Part shown: positions 12,501 through 24,500 of the stretch, in pieces | Layout: each line of letters opens with the position of its first letter | How positions within the stretch are numbered: the first letter of the stretch is position 1 | From: Limnomonas spitsbergensis | Lineage: Eukaryota; Chlorophyta; Chlorophyceae; Chlamydomonadales | NCBI GenBank assembly: GCA_037349105.1 | Contig: JAYJMM010000071.1 | Coordinates: 124,001-188,000, forward strand | DNA length: 64,000 nt | Reading direction: 5' to 3' | The notes under the pieces: model-generated | Told to the model about the DNA's origin: nothing | The model's input: the letters and a program-made list of their open reading frames with translations, nothing else | The model's database searches: none | Program-made: the position numbers and the translations under genes

Positions 12501-13714
12501 GAAGGTACACCTGTGAACTGCCCACTGGGGAGAAAGTACGTCTGTGTCCTGCCCTCTGGGGCAAAGTATGCCTGTTTACTGCCCACTAGGAAAGGTACAC
12601 CTGCAGCCCTTGGCTATTAAGGGCATGAAGGAATCAAGGAACGCCCTGATATATGAGCCCTGTTGAATGAGCCCTGGCACATCTTGCAGCTATAAGTGCT
12701 ATGTTCCCTTGGAGCCAATGGGGCTCAAACGATGATTCACTGATGTTGCCGAGTCCAGGTGTATGCAGCTGGTGAACCTCCTGTCTAGCACACATTGGCA
12801 GTAGCCGCACATCCCTGACCTCCACAGAATGACACAAACGGCTCCTTCGTTACTATAATAAAATAACGTTTGAATCCTGTACTTTCACAGGATGGCGCCT
12901 GCACACCGTGTTTGTGGAATTATGTCCTGAAGCTTGTAAACCAAAGTGTTAACATGGTGAATGGAATGGAAGTCCTTGATGTCTTCATGAGATTGTCTGT
13001 CTGGCAGCTGCCTCGCCCAACCCCGTCTCCTGCCTTTTCCCGGCTGTAATATGGCCTAGGGCATGCCTGACCTTGTTCCTGGTTCTGCCCGACCATTGTG
13101 GCTGTTATCGACCCCCACTTGAAGTGTCCAATTTACTGCCCCCTTCCCCCTGATGTCGGATGGTGTAGGTTATACCTGGACCTAGTGGTGGGTGTCACTC
13201 CCCAACTGACCAGTATTTTCTATTTTTGGCTACCAGTTCACCTTACACAGGCCGCTTTGTAGCCACCAAAGGTCAGATTGGGACCAAACCTGGACCGGCC
13301 TACGACTGGTGGCCAAAGCAGCATTGCTGGCCATTCACGGGCCTGCCGGCTAAAGGCCAGAGTGTAGCTGGCATGTAGCTGAGTCACGAAAAACACAAGA
13401 AATACTCTAACTAACACTCCTGCCCCCCCCTCACCCCCCTCCCTTGTGTGCAACTGTTCCAGATGCGTGTTGCAGGCACCCTCCGGTGCAGGCGGGCCGA
13501 GGGGCCTGACCTTAAAGCTGCATGCACAAGCAGCTGTGAGCTGACTTGCGCGACGGTGCTGGATGAGTACATGCGGACCGAGGCCGCACTCACGGGCTTC
13601 CCAGTAGATGAAGAGAAGCAAATACGGCTGTCCAAGAGTTGCACCAGGGATTGTCGGACCGAGTGCTCTAAATCGGGCAAGGTGTCGGACTTCGTCGTGC
13701 CGTCGAGACGGTGA
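9514..13714 (+). CDS. Cys-rich protein with predicted thylakoid-lumen (Tat) targeting
   Basis: Exons: 9514-9774, 10075-10209, 10692-10727, 12221-12349, 13463-13714, all phase 0. A small exon at 12891 (DGACTPC) is possible. Without it the product is 270 aa. The N-terminus looks bipartite: a Ser/Arg/Thr-rich plastid-type leader, then twin Arg in DRRPSPAW, a hydrophobic core LAPAALSAFLYASSM and a CLA-AE cleavage-like site (about residues 57-87). The middle exon reads VLDGEKIVSRKRGFTVDSC. The last exon has RCRRAEGPDLKAACTSSCE, SCTRDCRTEC and ends DFVVPSRR. The paired Cys residues suggest disulfides or cofactor binding. I know similar unnamed plastid proteins in plants and algae but no assigned function. 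A start at 9658 would lose the plastid leader, so 9514 is preferred. The donor of exon 4 is echoed downstream. Confidence 0.7.
12350..12600 (+). repeat. 31-bp array that repeats the exon 4 donor site
   Basis: Exon 4 ends GGGGGAGAAG with donor GTACGC at 12350. Directly downstream, a 31-bp unit (CCCACTGGGGAGAAGGTACG core) repeats about seven times. At least four units keep an exact GAGAAG-GTACGC, so the intron presents a series of duplicate 5' splice sites. Long frames on both strands here are artefacts of the array. Confidence 0.85.
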
Positions 13715-15534
13715 AGACAGGTCTGCTGTTTGGTTTGTGTCAAGGGCCTGGGTTGTGGCTTTATGGACGAGTGGGTCCTTGCGACTTAAGGTGCTCCCTG
13801 GGGCTGTAGAAAAGAGTGACCAAGGCATCTGGTTGTGGGCCTGGACTGATGGACGGTGCGCTGTATTCGGCGTCAGTTGGAGGAGGGGATGTCACGTGGG
13901 GTGCAGCTGCAGGTCATGGGTGCAATTTCTCGCAGTTTTCTTTTCCATTCGGATGTTGAACCATTTACGCATTTATGCATCGGATTGGGAAGGCAGGGCG
14001 CAGCAGCTGCATTACTGTGGTTGCTGTAGCCGTAGGAACAGATAAGTCACATGTTCCACGCTCAAGATTTTCACTGTCCGTAGGGTGCTAGGAAATGATT
14101 GGGGAGATAAGACCTAGATGTGGAGCCTTGCAAATTTTGAACGAACCATGCTGCTGAGCATTTTAGCTGTGCCTCACCTCGTTGGAAAGCTGCTAAAACA
14201 GCATTGACAGATTTTTCATTTGGCACCCATAGGGTGGCACTGTCCTCTTTCAATGAGTGCTGCTACTAGATCATGTTGCATCCTCGTTGCACCGAGGGCC
14301 CATGTGTTGCCAATTTCGGACCTTATGGTGGCTGAGTTGTGTAGCTGAGCCTCTGCCACCGTGATTTGAAGGCAGATTTTACCAGCAAGTGACCGTAAGG
14401 TTTCTGAAGTTCAGCGTATTTGCATGGCGATGATAACTGCCCACGCTGTGTGCCTGTGCTGGTCAAAGCAGAATATGTTGTCCCCTTACACTTTGGGGAC
14501 CAAGTTTTGGCACATTGAAAATGTCGATGCCTAATCGCCTTTGAATGTCTAGTACCGTACATGTAGTGGCTCTGTCATACTTAGGCTTGGTGTCTTCGAG
14601 ATGCGACTGTGTGAGTGCCTCAAGCTTCCATTCAGCAGAACGAGCATTGCTAAAATGTACTGGCTGCTACCATATCTTCTTGCAGCGGTTTGGCTCCCAA
14701 CCCTGAAAGAGGAAGAAATTATGTACGCAGGCCACGGCTTATTCCAGAATGCTTCAGCTACTGGTACAATCCATTAACATCACTCCCTGTGACCTTGGGG
14801 GCCTGGTGCAGCAAAACCTGGTCTGGGCGCACTAATATCAGCCCTGTCATGCATGTAGGTTAAGGGGATCAGGCCATCAGATAGGGGGCAACACTGGTCT
14901 TCGCTGAAGTAAAACCAATGGCCTGCTCTCTGCCCTGTCCGAGCTGCAAAGAAAGATCCCTGGCTGTGAAGCTATGGCCCAAAGGATACGGCATCCTAGC
15001 CTGGTACGGCCTCCATAGATGCCATCCTCCTTCCTCAACCCCTGACCCTAACTGTATCCATGTTTATTACCCTTGTCAATTGCATGCGCCATCGTACTGA
15101 TATAGAGTAAGGGCTGCATGCAAGGGTAAGTAAATCTGTAAACCGTTGCAACTGCCAGCTGGGTATGTATAAGGGTAAGACAGCTAGACGTGAGAAAATC
15201 GCAGGGAACCGATTGTGAAGGAACATGCGAAGTCAGCAAATTTGCGTGAAACATCGAGACTAGACAGGACGATTTGTAGCATTCAAGAGCAGGCCCTCCC
15301 GTCGATGCGATGTCTCTGTCCTAGAAGGAAGTTCGAATGTACGTCTAATGTACTTCCCAACATCCTAACCAGATACGCTATAACCTCTGACTTTCCTCAC
15401 TATATTTCCATCGTGTACGTGTACGGCGTACTCATCATAATTCGTTTGTTCTCTACCTGACTAATGGTTCCTTGAAGTAGACCATTCACTGCGGTTCCCC
15501 TCTGATTGGCAGCTGCCGCGAGCGATATCCAACC
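13715..15534. other. Intergenic, no gene seen
   Basis: I see no gene between the lumen-protein stop and the CBP60-like start. A degenerate interspersed sequence (ATGCTTCAGCTACTGGTACA near 14749) resembles strings in several introns. No tRNA or long convincing exon was found. Confidence 0.4.
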
Positions 15535-18500
15535 ATGGAGCTAGTGCCCTTGCCAGATGCTTTAAAAACTGCACATAGGCCTGCTCTAGAGGTGGGCAAC
15601 GATCCTGGGTCGCCCGAATGTTGCGCACTCGTTTCTACGAGACTCGTCTCATCAAAACGCTTTGGCCTTCCTGGATTGAAAGGCTGCCTCTTGGTGCTGT
15701 AGGACTACGTGCTTGCACGCATCAGACAGTTCTCTCAGGTTTTTGCTCATCTGGTGTGCCCCGAATTCGCCAATCATGAAATCGAAGCAGCATTCGTTCA
15801 AGCGGTGTCGGTCGTTTCGGGTGCCAATCAATCACAAGAGGTCGAGACATACTCGCTTCGCTTTACCCACAAGTGCAGGTAAGTGAAGGCAAGATAATAT
15901 CCTTCACGGCTTGGATGCCCCAATGATTTCTTACCCTCCTGCCACTTCAAAATCCCACCGCAGGTTCCTCGGATGTCTAGACAGGACCTGTTTGCTGTGC
16001 ACCAACAATCCAAATAAGAAATGCCAGGATCATGACAACTTCGACGAGTGCTACGCAGACAACCAGGCGCTGAAATCGAAATGCGACGTGGACGTCTACG
16101 TGGAGCTTGTTTCCCAAAGCACAGGGAACGTCGTGAACTTACCTGGGGTGGAGATTCAGGTGGGCATAATGCGAGTGATAGGCATGGCAAGGCAAGGCCA
16201 GCAGAATTAGTCCATGCATGGACTGCATGGGGATGATCACTACCTGGCATGCCCGGCAGAACTCTAGGCCTTGCATGTGCCCATGCATATACTTTCCCAT
16301 TGGAGTCCATATGCCATGCCCTTCTGCTCTTAAGGCATGCACCCGGAATAAACGTGCTGGTGCAAGCATGCATGAGTGCAGACCCTTCCTCAAGCATCAT
16401 GTCCGCACACGTGACCGCCTTGATTCTCATCCCATGCATCCACGCAAATGCAGATGTCTGTAGTAGATGGCGATTCATGCAACCACATCTCGGGCAAGGC
16501 GGATGGCGCCAAGGAGCTGCTGCGATCCGATGATGTGAGGAGGCTTGAGGGTGGAGGGAGGTGGTTTGTGTGATGGACGGATGGCTCGGCTAGCTGCTGG
16601 CCCACCAACTCCGATGTCCAGGATCACAGACGTCAACTGTTGTGACTTTTTGTGACATGCAGCCCATTGCTGCTTTCACTGCGCACCAGACCACCTTTGG
16701 GGGGCTGCTGGTCGGCCACCCCTTGGACCCTGGGGACCTGACCATCACTGATACAGTGGCCCCAGGAGGACAGATCATATTTCACCTGGAGCCTAGGATC
16801 GCAGGCGGGGACGTAGCAGAAATTTAGCTTGATTGCACTGTAAGGGCTCTGGTGCGGCCACGGGGTGCAGCACAGGAGCTACTAGCTGATGCAAATGTTT
16901 TCTCTGATTGATCTATCTCACCAGGTCTCTTCAAATCCAAGCTCTAAAATCGAGAGAAACGTTTTGAACGTGTCCTTACAGTGTGGGTGGAGGGAGCTCT
17001 GTATGGCCTCTTTTGAAAGAGTTAATTCTGTCTGATGAATGAGCATGCTGTACTGCTGTACTGCTCAGTTTAGGATGCTTCAGCTACAATTCAGCTTCAT
17101 TGCGGCGCATGGCCTGGGAGGGGGGGGGATGGGCGCGGAGGAGCAAGCCCTGCTGCTTGGGTCCGGCTGTAGGCTAGTCATGGTAAGGGCACCAACGGCC
17201 CATTAATGCTGCCCAGTGGCCTGCCAAAGGTGGTCTGGTGCGCACTGAAATAAACACAAAAGGGCATCCCGCTGGTCTGTCTCTTTAATGCAGATTGCAC
17301 TGGTCCTGTCTGTGTGTTGAGTATGGTGATGGTCCGTCACTTGATTGAGCCACGGCACTGGCCCGGAAATATTAGTTTCTGTCTCTTGATTGTGCTTCGC
17401 ACCGCCCGACCTGCATTCTAGTTGAAGTGCTGCTTTGCTTTATGCTTGTCAAATCTTGATTGAACTCGGCCCAGGCCTGGAAATAGTCATTTATGTCTGT
17501 TGCTTTACCCGGCTTGTCCTCAGGGGCAAGTACTGCATGGCTCAATGTCTGTACATCATTGATGGGACGTGGCCCTGGTCCGGACAGGGTTATTTATGTC
17601 TGTTGATTATCCCTTGCCTGCTTTCAGGGTCAAATTCTGCTGGGCTCCATGTCGTCTTCTACCAAGAATGATGGGGAAGGACGCCTGTTACTTAAGCTTC
17701 AGGTGAGGGCATGGAGCAGGGGAGGGGGAGGCCGGGGCATGGGAGGGGAGGACGGGGCATGGGAGGGGGAGGAGGGAGCATGGGAAGGGGAAAGGGAAGG
17801 ACGCCTGTTACTTAAGCTTCAGTTAAGGGCATGGAGCAGGAGAGGGGGAGGACGGGGCATGGGAAGGGGAAGGGGAAGGACGCCTGTTACTTAAGCTTCA
17901 GTTAAGGGCATGGAGCAGGGGAGGGGGAGGACGGAGCATGGGAAGGGGAAGGGGAAGGACGCCTGCTACTTAAGCTTCAGGTGAAGGCATGCGCACATGG
18001 AGCATGGGAGGGGGGAAGATGCCTGCTACTTGAGCTTCAGGTAAGGGTATGGAGCGTGGGAAGGGGAGGACGGAGCATGGGAGGCAGAGGACGGAGCATG
18101 GGTGGCGGAGGAGGGAGCATGGGTGTCTTGCATGGAGCATGGGCATGGAGCATGGGCATGGAGCATGGGAGGGGGGAGCATGCCCTTACAAGGAGCAAGG
18201 GCATGGAGCATTGGAGGGGGGAGCACGTCTGCTGCTTCAGCTTCTGGTGAGGGCACACACAGTCTGGCACATGGAGTGAGTCAGGAGGAGGGAGGTACCT
18301 GTTGAGGCCATGAGTAGCCTGGTCCATGGAGGGTGCCAGGAGTAGGGAGGTACCAGGTCAGGGTATGCGCATTCTGGCACATGGAGCCTGGAGGTGTGAG
18401 GGTGGATGCCGCCTGCATAAGCTCCCTTCCTCGACCTAGGAGGGACGCAGGCATGGGTTGTCCGCATTGAGAGTGCTTCTGAAGGCAGAAAAGCGGTTGC

Positions 18501-21500
18501 TGTTTGTATTGGGCTTTTGGCCACAACCCTCGGATACTGATGACTCAACCCCGTGACGGAATATGCCTCAGGCATTCTGTCAACATGCTGGCTGGCAGAA
18601 CAGTGAACCTTTATAAGTATTACTCTAGAGTAATGTGGGGCCTACTGCCTTTGAGGCGACTATTTGTCTGTCCATTATAACAGATGTCCCGGTGCAGCAG
18701 GTAAGGGGACTGTAGGTGGAGGGTCAGGGCCCCTGAATCAGGCGGTGCTCCCCGACAGCTCGGCCAAGGTCCTGCCGGGGCAGAAGTGGACAGACGGGCA
18801 GGGGCTGTTAGCTCTGTTTGTTTTCAGATACACTGATGTGGCACCTTCGGGTTTAGGGTTGAATAGTCGTAAAAAAAATCAAAATCAAATCAAATCTAGC
18901 TATCTCAGCTGAAAAGTCATGGCGGGTGCTGCCGGCAGGATGGCCACCCTCCTATTGACTGATGGAACACTTCCTCCATCATGAATGCCTGTCCTGGCGG
19001 GTACGGCTGTTGGGCACTCTTATGTTTGTTCCTTGGGAAGCTTCCGAGTGCCCTGTGTGCCACACTGCCACTGTATCAGAAGTGGCCTGGTCTGAACTGC
19101 AGGCATAGAGCAGACTTGTGAATCGCCCTAATTAGGCCAGCCTATGCAGCGCAGGTTTCCACACATTGCCATAATGCCTCTGTCTCCAGTTTGGTGGTGA
19201 AAAGTGTTGCGATCACATTAGGGTTTGTAATGCCACAGTATGCGCTCCCACCCCTTTGTACAAGATGGCAGGTTTCGCATACTGGACCTGTTCAACATGG
19301 ACAAGAATGGTCCCTGCCATAAGAAGGCGCGCACCTACTCCTGCATGAGTGCTGATCCTGCCATCACGCCCCAAACAGGATGGCAAGTGTCGTCTGCCAG
19401 ACCTGTTCATCACAGATAAGAACGACACCTATCATCAGGACGCGCGCACCTACTCCTGCTTCAGGGTGATGGGGCGGGCCATACAGCGGGACCTGTTCAG
19501 CAATGTGATGCTGCTGGACACAATAGCGCCGGCAGTATCGGACAAACTCATTGTGAGTGGGGCCGGCAGTGTCTAGTGGGGACGAAAAGGCCTGAAGGAG
19601 TACCGCAGGGCGGCGTATGCTTACCCCCAACTGAAACCCTGATGAACAACCGCGGGGTGGCTAGTCTGTCAGGGTTTCAGTTGGGGGGTACATCTTCCTA
19701 AAGGTTTTAGGACTGCATAACCCTAAACCCTTATTCCCGTAACCCTGAAGAGATACCTCAGTGCGGCTGATGCTGAATCCTTAACTTAAACCCTGAGTCC
19801 TGAAGATCATTGGTAAGGCGTATGTTTATTAAATATGTCACTTAAATCTCCACCCCTCCACAGGTCAAGATGCAGCGCGCCCTGAACGGTGGCCGCAAGA
19901 CGGCGTATGCTGAATCCCCAACTTAAACCCTGAAGGTCTACTGCAGGGCGGCGTATGCTTCACCCTAAACATTCAACCAACACCTCTCCACAGGTCAAGA
20001 CTCAGCGAGCCCTGAACGATTACCGCAAGGCTGCATACCCCCACTACAAGGACGAGCTCACTAAGCTCAAGTTCATCGGCAGCATCACCGCGCAGCGCCT
20101 CAGGGATATCCAGGCGCACGTACCGGATGCGCCGTTCACCTCCATTGAAACGGGTGCGTGTCCTGGATTAGGGTCTGGCCCTAAATCCTTAGTCACCATT
20201 GAAACGGGTAGGTGTGCTGGACTAAAAAAGCCCAGCACACCCTACATCTGGGTCGGAAAAAACGATGGAATGAGCTTGGGGCTTCAAATGTATGGAGCGC
20301 TACTGGAGGGATGCCTGCACGCCTGGGCAAGGAGGGGAGCAGTTTTGGGCCCAGGTCTGGACCGGGGGGCTGGGGGGTCTAAGGGGGGGGGGGGGGGGCT
20401 GGGTTAGCGTCCTTGGGACCCGTAAGGATAACAGCCTGCGCAACACTGCCGACGTTCTTATTTAGGGTATTTCTTGCCCTCTGCCCTCTGATGTGTCCAC
20501 CCGGGGAGACCCGGCTGCGCAACGCCTTGCTGGAGGGGCCCGGAAAGCTAGGCATGCTAAGAATGACCTTATCTTGGACGTGAATGCTGATGCTTCGGGT
20601 CTGTTTCGCCTCTCTTCTTTGCCAGCGTGCCTGACACGCCGTGTTGTACGGATTCTAAGCCTTAAGCACGAACAGCTACTCAAAATGTGTGTTATCTGCA
20701 TGCTGCACAATATAAGGCAGGTCACTCTTTCATCGCACCGCGATGGGTGCGGGTTGTGGACCGCCATTGTACCTCACACCTTTCTCGTCTCCTCAGCTTG
20801 TGTCCTCTGCCCGCTTGCCCCTGTCCTCAGTTCATCAGCTGAAGGATTTGATTCTGTGTGCCGACCAGAACCGGCAGCTGGAGAACAAGGTAAGAGATTA
20901 GGGGGGGGGGGGGGATGCCGCCTCTAGACCTGAAATCTGCAACCTGACACTTGTGCAACAGCCCTTGCTGCTGTGGCTGTGGGAAATGAAGGCCCTGCAC
21001 ATACAGGCAACCCAGCATAGCATACTGGGGCTTTAGCAGTTACCTTACAGCAACTCGAGCTATTTTTGTACCGCAAAGCTGTTGTTGTGCTGCAACTCTA
21101 GCTGTTACGGTACTGCACTAATGCCCTTACAACATTGCTACTCTAGCTATAACCGTACTGTAACTTTAGTAGTTACTGTACTGGAAATCAAGCTGTTACC
21201 GTACTGCAACTGCCAGTCGAGCAGTGTCTGTACTGCATCTGCAGCCATCGACTTTAAGTGCCACCCCACCTCTGAAGTGTGAAATCACTCCCTGCTCCTG
21301 TCATAGGAAAAGTCCTCATCTGAACATCTGTTTACATCCTGCCCCCTATGTTAGATTGCCTGTGCTTCTGCCCTCCCCTGTCCTTTGTGCTTGCAGTGGT
21401 TCACACCCTGCCCCCTAACGAAGAGTACCTGCCCCCCCTGTCCTCCCCTGTCCTTTGCTTATAGTTGTTCACACCCTGCCCCCTAACGAAGGGTACCTGC

Positions 21501-24500
21501 CCCCCCTGTCCTCCCCTGTCCTTTGCTTATAGTTGTTCACACCCTGCCCCCTAACGAAGGGTACCTGCCCCCCCTGTCCTCCCCTGTCCTTTGCTTATAG
21601 TTGTTCACACCCTGCCCCCTAACGAAGATTACCTGTCCCCCCCTGTCCCCCCCTGTCCTTTGCCCTTGTAGCTGCTGGAGCTGCTGAACATGCGCGGCCG
21701 CCACAAGCACAAGTGGGACTTCCTGCGTGAGATCCTCTCTGAGCGCATCGTATACGACGACATGCATCACCGTGCTTGGTACTCCGATGAGACACAGGCA
21801 TGTGGCCTCCTGTACACGTGCAAGCAGGGGCAGGTCAACCTGGACAAGCCGCTGGGTGAGGATCAGGGTGGCAAGGGTCCAGGTCTTTTCTAAACCCTTA
21901 GAACCCTACATGCAAGCAGGGGCAGGTCAACCTGGACAAGCCGCTGGGTGAGGATCAGGGTGGCTAGGGTCCAGGGATTTTCTAAACCCTTAGAACCCTA
22001 CATGCAAGCAGGGGCAGGTCAACCTGGACAAGCCGCTGGGTGAGGATCAGGGTGGCTAGGGTCCAGGGCTTTTCTTAACCCTTAGAACCCTACATGCAAG
22101 TAGGGGCAGGTCAACCTGGTCTAAAGCTGCTGGGTGAGGGCGTGGCATTGGGTAGCAGGGTTGCTAGGGTTCAGGGCTTTCGTTCACCTTAAACCACTGA
22201 ACCCTAAATTATACGCGCAAGCAGGGGCACATCAACCTGGACAAGCTGCTGGGTGAAGGCGTGGCAATGGTTTGCACTTCAAGCAGGGGCAGTAAACAAC
22301 ACTCACACTTTACAATAAGTTAAAATGATCAGGAAAACATCCTGACGACTCTCCTTCTAGAACCATCAGCTTTTCTGAATCTGAAAGCCAGACATGGTCG
22401 GAGCCAACAACGGGGAATATCAGCCTGGGCATGCCAGTGGGGTGCGGGCACTAAATAGCAGGACGGTGGCGCGGCTAATCAGCTTGCCGTCCAAAACAAT
22501 GGGCCCGCTGCTTGCCTGACGTGAGGCTACTTTGCTATGGGTCTGTTTGGTAAAGATGTCAATGGGTGGGCGTAGAGGTAGTCATGGCAATGTGGAACTT
22601 GATAGGTAGTCTGGTACCATGGCAAATGTATATTCAGGGTTTAGGGTTTGTATATTAGGGTTTAGAGCTCGTTATTGAACCCTTAACTGACCCCCAACTG
22701 AACTAAATGTTGGGCAGGTGCCAAACATTCGATGCGCACTACCTTATAAATAAATAAATAAACTATATGCCCAGAGGCGTGGTTTAAGGAAGCCTTCACG
22801 AGGGGATGATTTGTGATTTTGATGTGCCTTCCAGGCTGCAATCAGTATGCCATATACCGTAGTATCAGTCAATTTTCGTTTTATATTGAATTCGTTTTTG
22901 TTTGAAAACCCTCTAATGAACAAAATCATGCTTTCGTTTCAGTGGTTCGTTTTTCCGATCGGAGGCTGAAATTTTTTACGATCACCGGTTCGTTTTGCTC
23001 CAGAACCACTCAAACCGCTTGCCTTTCCGCTGAATGGTTGCTGGGCGCGCAGCTCTGAGAGCCGCGACCTCCTTGGCCCGCCGGGTAACTTGCAGGAGTG
23101 GGATGCCCTCATAGTATCGAGCTATAGAGGCCTGCTTTCTTCGGCGACTGGCCTTCGTTTTCTGTTGCTGCGGTTGGAAGACGCGGCGGGGCCGCTTGCC
23201 TTCTCTTTCGACATCCGGGTCTAAATCAATAATTGCTGTGGCAGGAGTTGTGGCAGGAGCTGTGGCTACTGGTGCCGCTCTGGGTAGATTCGTGTTTGCG
23301 ACATGTTTGCGAGTCTGGGGCTAAAATAATCGTATTATGGTTCGTTTTGTCCCATGGTACACATTTTTATCGAAATCAACGGTTCGTTTTTCTGAAAAAC
23401 GATCAATATAACGAAATCGGACTGATACTACGGTACCGGTTGTAATGCCTTCTATTATTTCCGGTATGACTTGAATCATTTTTTTTTTTTTTTAATTATT
23501 ATTCTCTGCGGAAATAAAATTAACCTGCACCTGCTGCCCTCAGGTATGGTTTACCGGACCGCCGGGCCAGACGGCCTGACCAAGCTGCAGGTCCTCTCTG
23601 CTCAGGAGTGCCAGGCCAGCCAGAATGCAGAGATCATCAAGGAATGGAAGGTGCAGGCAGAGGAGGCGTGGACATCTGAGGGACATCGAGGCTGGGCCAT
23701 TGTGAACGAGCCTCTGGTGGGTAATGCGCTTCCGCTCGCTGTTTCTCTATGATTCTGTCGCTTTTTGTTTCAGGGTGCTTCAGCTACAGTTCAGCTACCG
23801 GTACGTTATGGCCTACCGCCATAGAGTGAAGTAAGAGTTGAAATATCATGACCGTAGGTTGCGTGTTCAGGGGAATGCAAGTGTTCAGCCGAACAGCCTG
23901 AAAGCCATTTTTCACCCCACCCCCCCCATTTTGGGGAATTACAGCCGGGTGGCCGGCTGCCGAGCAGCCGTAAAGCCAGACCGAGGCTGCAAATTAAGGT
24001 CTGCTGGCCTCAAGCACGGAATGTGGGGTATCTCGTCAGATCAATTCGCCGGTATGGTGTAGTGGTTAGCACTAAGGTTTCTGATACCTTCAACCTGAGT
24101 TCGACTCTCAGTACTGGCTTTTGCAATTCATTCATGTCTTTTTTTTGATGCATGAGCGATATCTGCAGGTCTGATGTCAGTAGCAATGTGAAATGGCGTT
24201 GAAGTGTTGTTGGAGGTCCGTCATAGGTAAAAAAAACAATCCTTACGAGTCCAAACCTGTGCTTGAGTATCAGCACTTCATGCAGCTGCCGTACAATGTA
24301 GTACCGGTATGGCTGAAGCGCCCCCCACACTTGTGCACATGGATCCAACATAGTGCTCACCAAAATTGATGCTGTCTCAAACTTTTGCGTGACCTCATGT
24401 CAGAGTAGATGAGCATCAATCACATTCCTCCCTGCCCTACCTGCTTGGACCAGCGGCACTTTTACCCCCATCGGTTCAGTGGTGGCTGCCCAGCGGCCTG

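Noticed and set aside
12013..12620. Open frames on both strands across 12.0-12.6 kb
   Set aside because: They are shadows of the 31-bp donor-site array. The only supported exon here is 12221-12349.
16664..16816. Possible extra exon of the CBP60-like gene (PIAAFTAHQTTFGG..)
   Set aside because: Its first half matches a dispersed repeat found at 17196, 24470 and 38645, its donor is weak, and flanking exons already join in phase without it. It is not excluded by the sequence alone.
20493..20927. 144-codon plus-strand frame
   Set aside because: It overlaps the exon 20797-20889 in a different frame, and the conserved reading LSSVHQLKDLILCADQ is in the other frame. It shows no family resemblance.
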